64,000 bases of DNA from Macrosoma leucophasiata (taxonomy: Eukaryota; Arthropoda; Insecta; Lepidoptera; Hedylidae), in the NCBI GenBank assembly GCA_036365455.1, contig JAWQUS010000025.1, forward strand, positions 23,968,001 through 24,032,000. Reading direction: 5' to 3'. The translations under genes were made by a program, and so were the position numbers. Under the pieces are notes generated by a model, which was given only the letters and a program-made list of their open reading frames with translations, did no database searches and had not been told where the DNA came from. Positions 63,916 through 64,000 of this stretch are shown here, piece after piece; the stretch's first letter is position 1, and each line of letters opens with the position of its first letter.

Positions 63916-64000
63916 AAAAATCGAATGTTCACTAATTGTACGAAACCCTGTGATCGTGAGCCCCACTCGTCCTTGGCTGCTTTTTTATATAAATCCTTCT

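Overview
The window looks like eukaryotic nuclear DNA, most probably from a moth or butterfly. It is AT-rich and repeat-dense, and I can support no host protein-coding gene in it. The assignment rests on repeats I know as typical of Lepidoptera: a poly(A)-tailed family whose sense strand opens with ACTGGTGGTAGAGCTCC, CTAG-ended Helitron-like elements of the Lep1 type, GTCCACTGCTG-type RTE tails, and (ATT)n-tailed repeats. Nearly every short reading frame is chance or lies inside a transposon relic.

Family names used here are local. SINE-A is the roughly 290 bp poly(A)-tailed family; about 24 whole, partial or nested copies occur on both strands. SINE-B is a tRNA-like element with a 306-307 bp unit whose insertions share a 3' end near AATAATATAAAACAA. 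SINE-C and SINE-D are two tRNA-derived families of about 300 and 210 bp. The GGAG family has a fixed GGAGTTTTGGCGGG start and a poly(A) end.

Layout. 1-6.9 kb: unusual hairpin-rich DNA. A tRNA-type primer binding site at 903-920 (minus strand) abuts TGTAACGG at 924, and CGTTACA ends at 6863, so the block may be one very long LTR. 7-15 kb: SINE-A, Helitron-like elements, a SINE-B dimer and LINE 3' ends. 15.3-15.7 kb: a broken restriction-like endonuclease domain of a non-LTR element (minus). 16.1-18.7 kb: a duplicated small ORF on either side of a 3.5-unit SINE-B array that sits inside a SINE-A copy. 19-34 kb: a mosaic of SINEs, Helitron-like elements, a LINE C-terminus relic, a local duplication with an inserted TIR transposon, and a complete GGAG copy. 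35.1-41.3 kb: a nearly full but broken CR1/Jockey-group LINE flanked by two copies of a 300 bp repeat, one of which carries a 139 bp MITE that the other lacks. 41.7-50 kb: SINEs, an RTE tail, a 5'-truncated LINE (minus) and a 500 bp local duplication. 50.85-52.06 kb: a mariner element with both ends and a broken transposase. 52.1-52.4 kb: a GC-rich TIR element. 53-64 kb: more SINEs, foldback elements and LINE tails.

How the parts relate. The 3' end of SINE-A resembles the 3' end of the Jockey-like LINE found three times here, which suggests that LINE machinery moved SINE-A. SINE-B insertions carry 8-13 bp target-site duplications, share one 3' end, have variable or inverted 5' ends, and twice entered as multimers. 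This is the most unusual system in the window, together with the hairpin-rich block. All family names and similarities are from reading alone; no search was run.
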